Positions 58,570-64,000 of a stretch of 64,000 bases of DNA are shown in pieces. Numbering within the stretch: the stretch's first letter is position 1; each line of letters starts with the position of its first letter. The notes below the pieces were generated by a model. It saw nothing but the letters and a program-made list of their open reading frames with translations, had not been told where the DNA came from and searched no databases. A program made the position numbers and the translations under genes. The stretch comes from Alligator mississippiensis (lineage: Eukaryota; Chordata; Crocodylia; Alligatoridae), in contig NC_081824.1 of the NCBI RefSeq assembly GCF_030867095.1, forward strand, positions 305,056,956 to 305,120,955. The letters are read 5' to 3'.

Positions 58570-59454
58570 CTAGGGTTACCATATTTCCAGCTTAAAAAAA
58601 GAGGACATTTGTTGGGGAGGTGGTGGGGGAAATGATTGTGGTGGGGCAGTGATATGCCTGTGGGCCTCACCCCGAGCCACAGCCCCCCAGCCCTTCTGCT
58701 GTGCCTCACTCCCAATCCATAGTATTCCGTCCTCAAGACCATGCTGGTGACCCTCACTTCCAACCCACAGTCCCCCATCCCTGCAGATACACCTCTCTCT
58801 CGACCCGCAGTCCCGTGGCACTGCCTGTGCCCCATGCTCCCAACTCACAGTCCCTGGAACCCCTGGTGCCCCTCACTCCCAAGCTACAGTCCCTCCAGTC
58901 CTGCCAGTTCCCTTCACTCCCAACCTGCAGACCCCTGCTCCTCCCAGTCCTGCAGTGTCTCCGGGCTCCCCCATTCCTGTGAGCACAGGCACCGACCACA
59001 AGGCCAACCATGCAGCTCCCTGCTGCCCCTGAAGAGCCCCCTGCCCCCTTGTCCTGTCTCCCCTGCCCTGCTGCAGCCCCCATGCCTGGACATCTTCTCC
59101 CTGCACCAGCAGGCACCTACCCCCTCCACACAACCATCCCATCCACACACCCCTGGCCATCCCCAGCCTTCCAACCTCTGCCCCCCCCCCATAGACTTAC
59201 CTGCATGCAGCTGCCAGGGCTGCTCCCACCACTCTGCTTGGCTGCATGCTGACCATGTGCATGTGTGCGTGCACAAACATGATGCCCCTGCCTCCAATTA
59301 CCCTCCCCCAGCTCCCCCCTGGCCCCAAGCAGCTGGGGGAAACTTCAATGCTGAGCAGAGCAAAATCCCGGACATTAAAAAGCTGCCCAGATGGAGATGG
59401 GAGGGCCCAAAAAGAGGACATATCTGAGACAACACGGACATATGGTAACCCTAG
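58570..59454. mobile_element. DNA element with CTAGGGTTACCATAT ends
   Basis: The left end CTAGGGTTACCATATTTCC and the reverse complement of the right end CTAGGGTTACCATATGTCC are near-identical terminal inverted repeats. Both are followed by an AAAGAGGACAT-type word. The interior is a C-rich tandem array. Similar 'tagggttaccata' termini occur in sauropsid repeats as I recall. No target duplication is visible. The 228-codon frame inside is a low-complexity artefact of the array. Confidence 0.75.
58666..58967 (+). repeat. ~39-bp minisatellite inside the CTAGGGTTACC element
   Basis: About seven diverged units of the form CCTCACTCCCAACCCACAGT followed by CCC and a TCCTG-rich spacer. Starts lie near 58667, 58706, 58752, 58790, 58830, 58870 and 58910. 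Confidence 0.75.
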
Positions 59455-62223
59455 CATGACCCTTTCAGGGGTGAGATGCTTCATACATGCAAGATATGCG
59501 TGGTTATGCATCAGTATCTATATATACAACATGAACAGTAAACACAGCTGCAAACTTTTTGCTGAAAATTGGAGAGTTGCAGAAGTGCCACCTCAAAAAC
59601 AGACAGTTCCTCTCTTTTCCCAATTCATTCTGTCTTAGCTGGGACTAATCCACAGTACACTGGCTGAACTTGTTTCAAGCATTCTGGAGAAGGAGCACTT
59701 ATGATAAATATTGACATCACCTATTCTTACCCAGCCTAACCTTAAACAGTTTGGACAGATGTGTTAAGCCTCATACTCAGTCAGGTTGCACTGGAATTTG
59801 TGCAGATTCTTTCATGCCTGATTTTAGCCTTGGTGTTCAGGGAGCCATGAAAGGAGAATCCCAGAGCACTGCGAATTCAGGATGAAAATGTAGGTGTTCC
59901 TCTTTGACAGATTTTAAAACTCTGGGAAGAAGAGATACCAAGCAACAAAATGAGAAACTCTTAGAGATTGGAATGTTAATTGAATGACCTTTACATCCGT
60001 ACAATTTTCAATAGATTTATTTTCCTGAGGTTGATAAGTTCATCAGTGACGATGTCAAAGAAATGGAACAGCACTCATCAAAATGCAAAAACTAGGTCCC
60101 TGAATTTATTCATGTCCCAAGTCAAAGGGGCACGTAGGAAGTGAGACTGGAGTTAATTGTAAAAAAAAATCTATGCTGCCTTGGGAATAATTTTTAAATA
60201 TATGTTTTGTTGTTGTTTTTCACGGGGAAATGACTTAAATTGGGCTGTGGGAATAATCAAACAAAGGAGCACAAACTTCAAAGGGAGTGATGTGTCTCGT
60301 CAAAATTGAAAAAGTTGAAAAGAAAAAGAAATGAAAGTCAGCCATTAATTCTGATCTGTGATTGTTCATGCATGGGTATGACATGGGTTTCCCTCAGCTT
60401 CCTATAGGCAAACATCTATAAACACAGTCTAGACACAGTATTGGCAGAGCCTCCCTGTGTAACGTATGCCCCATGAAGGATACGCTTTCCCCTTTTGAGG
60501 TCTAATTAGCCTGTGCCAACAGCAGTTTGCACTGGAGGTGGGGGAAGGGGGGGCGGGGGTGGTAATATATAAACTTTAAAGAGAGCTCATCCACAACGTG
60601 CAATTTGTATTTTACACCTCATGAATTTTAACAGCCAAAGTTATAACTTCATGGTTAACCCTGTGTGTACTAACAGTCATCATTTTAATATCTAAATGCA
60701 GCAGCACATTTCACTCAGCTTTGACTCGGTTTCAGCACAACATGATAGTGGAAGCCTTTTCTACCCACAGAGAATTTCATTGCTTCCTTCAGTGAGCAGA
60801 GTGGATCGAAGGTGCAGATTTCACCCTTTTCTTCCCAAAACACAGGTAGAACAGTTGTTTAAAGGGACACAGCTGTTAAAACCCTCCATTTCAGTGCATT
60901 GAGCCTATATATTAGAGAAATGAATTCACTTCTTCTTTTTTCTTAAAAAAAAAAATCACTTGTCCTGTGTTAAAAAAAATCAGCACAATTATAGAAGGTC
61001 CTATACATACCCAGAGTTCAAGGATGGGCTGATTATTAGTGTAGGCATAGCCATGGAGGTTAGAGGGAATCTAAGATGTTTTATTATCTACGATGAATGT
61101 CTCAGAAGGAGGTATAGGTTCGACCAATTTACACAAACTCCCTCTGGACTTAGATTTACCTATGGATTTGGCCACATGCCTCATGTTTCATAGACATGGA
61201 CAAATCCCTTCAAGGAGCTGCAGATAGAAAAACTGATAACTCATAGGCTTTTCATTCAGTGTTTTCATCCCTCCATGGCAAGAGAAACAGAGTAAATTAT
61301 CCCACTGATATACCCGCTCTTGAGCAGAATGTTGTGAGGAGACTGCTACCAATATCAGAGCTAGCTAGCTTAAAGTTAGTTCAGTATCTCTACCCTGCAG
61401 TCTGTAGAATAGACATACCCCAAGAGTGAGCAAAGACATTACACAAGCAATGCTTTTATAACTTAGGGATCAATACTCAGTTATATTTATTTGCTGCTGA
61501 TGCTTCACCTGAGTATTTGTAGGTCCAAAATTGTTAATTGAACAAATTAATTAGCTACTGGTAGTGTGATTTTCCATTTTTCTTTCTAGAGTGCTTAGCG
61601 GGCAAGAGACATTTAAGAGAGACCAGTGATTGTTACTAGTGCATGGTTGTGCTCTACATTTTAATTGCTGTTGAGTAATACAGGGAGGTCTCCTCTGGCA
61701 TGGAAATCCTTGAATTTACAGTTAGCTGCCTTAGCAAGCTAGCAGCATCTCTAATTGTTGTGTTGTTCCTTTGGCTGCCAGTGGCTTTACATCTTTGTTC
61801 TTTTGGTACTTATTCACTTCCAAGGGACTACTACAGGCACAGGAACTTTTTAATCCATGATATATTTTGGCACTGATTTAAAGTGGTCATTCTGTTACTC
61901 ACCTTCTGCTGTACTTAGCTGTAATCTCCCCACGCAATGGGGCTCTCACTTAATGATTGTCAGTCTTCTCCTGGCTGACCAAAAGACACAAGGTTTCTTC
62001 TTCAAAGTACCAATGATATCACCATTCGTTTCCTCTCTCAGCGTTTAAACTATTCCAATTAATGACTCACATGGAGGAGTATTCTTCCTCAGCAACAAAT
62101 TGTTTAATGATAGGTTTATATGTGTACTTACTAATTATTGTTACTCCACAGGGTGAATGTTTACATGTGACCGTTAATGCACATGAATAAACTCTGGTGC
62201 TTATTGTTCTGGAGTTATTGCTC
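59455..62223. other. Non-coding stretch, possibly with constrained segments
   Basis: No genes supported. 60130-60560 is repeat-free, with words such as GTCAGCCATTAATTCTGATC, AGGTCTAATTAGCCTGTGCC and CAGCAGTTTGCACTGGAGG that have a conserved non-coding look. The 77-codon frame 60960-61193 shows no known domain. A GACATACCCC word near 61415 may be a MITE end. Confidence 0.35.
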
Positions 62224-62618
62224 CCGGGTGCCGCGTTTACACATGCACCCAGGAGCGTGGCATCTTGAGCCGAGTTGGAGCATCCCTGGCTGACAGGGGG
62301 CCTGGGAAGTCAGCCTGCCAGCCCAGGGCTGCTTCCCCTGGCTCAATGTGCTGTGGAAGGGCTGGCTGTTCTAGCTGTCAGGCAAGCTCCCACACTGAAA
62401 CACTTTCTTGCCCCAACCTGCTGGGACAGCATCTACATGTGTGCTGTTGCGGAGTTTTTTTTACTTTGCAGCAGAATGCTACTTATTTACAAATGCTATC
62501 CTGCTGCAGAGTAAGTTAAATTTACTCCTGCCTCATAGGGGTGCACATGTAGCCATACGTTTACTGCATGCCTAATTAGTCTACTGAGCAGTAAATGCCT
62601 TGTGTAGATGCACCCAGG
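62224..62618. mobile_element. Palindromic MITE, family member D (possibly nested)
   Basis: The left end CCCGGGTGCCGCGTTTACAC and the reverse complement of the right end CCTGGGTGCATCTACACAAG are terminal inverted repeats related to copies A-C (TCTACACAAG plus an ACTG-CAGTAG word). A second palindrome lies within the right part (62538-62615): GGGTGCACATGTAGCCATAC pairs with the end, around CTAATTAG. The middle (62260-62450) is GC-rich and not shared with A-C. Confidence 0.5.
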
Positions 62619-64000
62619 AACTAGTAAATGCTATTTTCCTATGTATTTTCTTCCTGGTTTATAATTTGATTTCAGCAGTAAACTCTCTAATCTACCCTTT
62701 TGTGTCCATTCTGTAAGAACCTAGTCATTATTTATTTCAGGAGATTTATATTTAGAATCACATCCACAGAACTGTATATTCTGCAAGGTCACTGAAAGCG
62801 TATTTGTCTTTGAAGTGGTATGAACAATGATTTGAAGCAGATTATTGTCAATAAGCTCTTATCTATGAGTGCTTATGTATATATTATATAAATTTGTTTT
62901 GCTATCGCTTAATCTGGAAAAAAGTTGAAATAAAATATTACTATTTCCTGAAAGTGAATTTTGAATGATTTGACTGTAATTCACATTGTTGGTTAGTTAT
63001 AGAAGGTAACCAATCAAGCAACAGAAACAACATCAGCGTGGTATGCAGCAAAGCAATATCATACACGTAATATACAGTTAGTTATGAAATATTCACAATG
63101 CCCTGTTTCCTACCTATTCAGAGAGGAGAAATAAGCTTAAATAATTTCAAACAAGTAAACGAGGGACTTCCGTAATCTGCTCATGAACACTTTGCAAATA
63201 TGAAGAAAAAGAAAATTTAGCTACTAAATTGTTTCTTCAGAATGATCCACATAGTTTTAAAAGCTATTTACCAGTCAATACAGATTTTTTGGCTCTTGCA
63301 GGAAGTACTTCCGATTTGTAAAGGCCCTCAGCTAGAAAAATTGCTATCATCCCTTGAAGTCCATAGAGTGTGTGGGACTAAAACAGAAGAGATTCATCAT
63401 GGAATCTACAGGGACACTTTTACCACTTGAAAAGAAAATGGGCTTACCTTAAAGAGTCAATCAATAAAAAATAAAATACAGCAAAAAAGGGAAAAGAATA
63501 TCTCTTTGATCTTCTACGAAAACCACTGAGAACATTTGCAGCCTTTTTGTCTTTCCTGGAGAATATTAATGCTCATCACAAAAGCAATGGAGCTGGAATA
63601 CATGGAAATCAATGCTACATTTTCCATTTTCCTGCATCTCTGATAGGGAAGCTTGTCTGTTATGAAAAATGGGCCATGAACTTATCACAGGGAGGCTGGC
63701 AGTCTGGATGGCTCTAAAGACCGGAAATAGCATATACAGGGTTTTTTAAATGTAGGTTACTGGTTCACATTAATGTTGTGAAAACATCAAAATGATCACA
63801 TAGTAACCGAAAAGTTAACATGCTTATCTAGAGCTTTGAAACTTTTGGAACTGCCAAGCTAAATTGGATTTTTCAAAACAGGATCACCCATGCTTTTTCT
63901 GACGCTTCCTTTCAGTGAATGAAACTGACATTTTGCCTCTTACCCTAAAGAGAAAAACAGTGTTTTGTCATTGACTTCAAAGGAAATTGAACTGGATTCT
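62619..64000. other. Non-coding stretch
   Basis: AT-rich and repeat-poor to the end of the window. About 62640-62990 has a conserved-looking texture, with ATTTATTTCAGGAGATTTAT and AATAAGCTCTTATC-type words. No gene supported. Confidence 0.4.

Noticed and set aside
58741-59427. 228-codon Pro/Ser-rich frame
   Set aside because: It lies entirely in a C-rich minisatellite inside a DNA element. Opposite-strand frames are equally open.
1-64000. CRISPR arrays, bacterial-type operons, phage or defence systems
   Set aside because: Base composition, LINE and SINE content and lack of dense genes show vertebrate nuclear DNA. No spaced identical repeats were seen.

Overview
The window looks like nuclear DNA from a non-avian sauropsid, most likely a crocodilian. 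It is AT-rich, CpG-poor and full of interspersed repeats. There are several CR1-type LINE 3' ends with the repeated ATTCATAGA-type tail, plus remnants resembling the ancient CORE/MIR-type SINEs and L3-type CR1 of amniotes. The CR1 3' tails (around 5655-6183, 33842-34005 and 38108-39549) resemble the American alligator type as I remember it. That species-level reading comes from memory, not from an alignment.

I find no convincing host protein-coding gene, tRNA, rRNA or CRISPR array. Nearly all open frames are short, lack splice-site context, or lie inside repeats. The best protein-like sequence is the reverse-transcriptase half of a CR1 LINE ORF2 at about 38108-39460. It is dead: it has two in-frame TGA stops and an altered catalytic motif. 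Other CR1 pieces cover only the ORF2 C-terminus and 3' tail. The window is best read as intergenic or intronic DNA with possible non-coding regulatory elements.

Layout: 1-1900 holds a fold-back repeat with two ZNF143-like motifs and a Harbinger-like element. 5.3-7.8 kb has a MIR-like SINE, a minus-strand CR1 and two small inverted-repeat elements. 9.6-18.8 kb is a dense repeat nest: hAT-like elements, palindromic elements, CR1 pieces, and a composite palindrome at 16.2-17.7 kb whose half-copy lies at 12.7-13.3 kb. 20.1-20.9 kb has hairpins and microsatellites. 26.76-28.16 kb is an isolated CpG-rich block with a degenerate minisatellite. 28.6-34 kb has a MITE, ancient repeat tails and a CR1 tail. 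38.1-42.4 kb has the large CR1 copy, hAT-like elements and another MITE. 42.5-43.65 kb is repeat-free and looks like constrained non-coding DNA. 45.8-46.4 kb is a hAT-like element with a near-matching 8-bp target duplication. 53.2-55.9 kb has L3-type tails flanking a second Harbinger-like copy invaded by CR1. 58.57-59.45 kb is an inverted-repeat element carrying a ~39-bp minisatellite. 62.2-62.6 kb has a fourth member of the palindromic MITE family.

There is no gene network to describe. The interest lies in repeat families that recur within the window and can be compared with each other, in the CpG-rich block, and in the candidate regulatory stretches. Element boundaries were aligned by eye and may be off by several bases.
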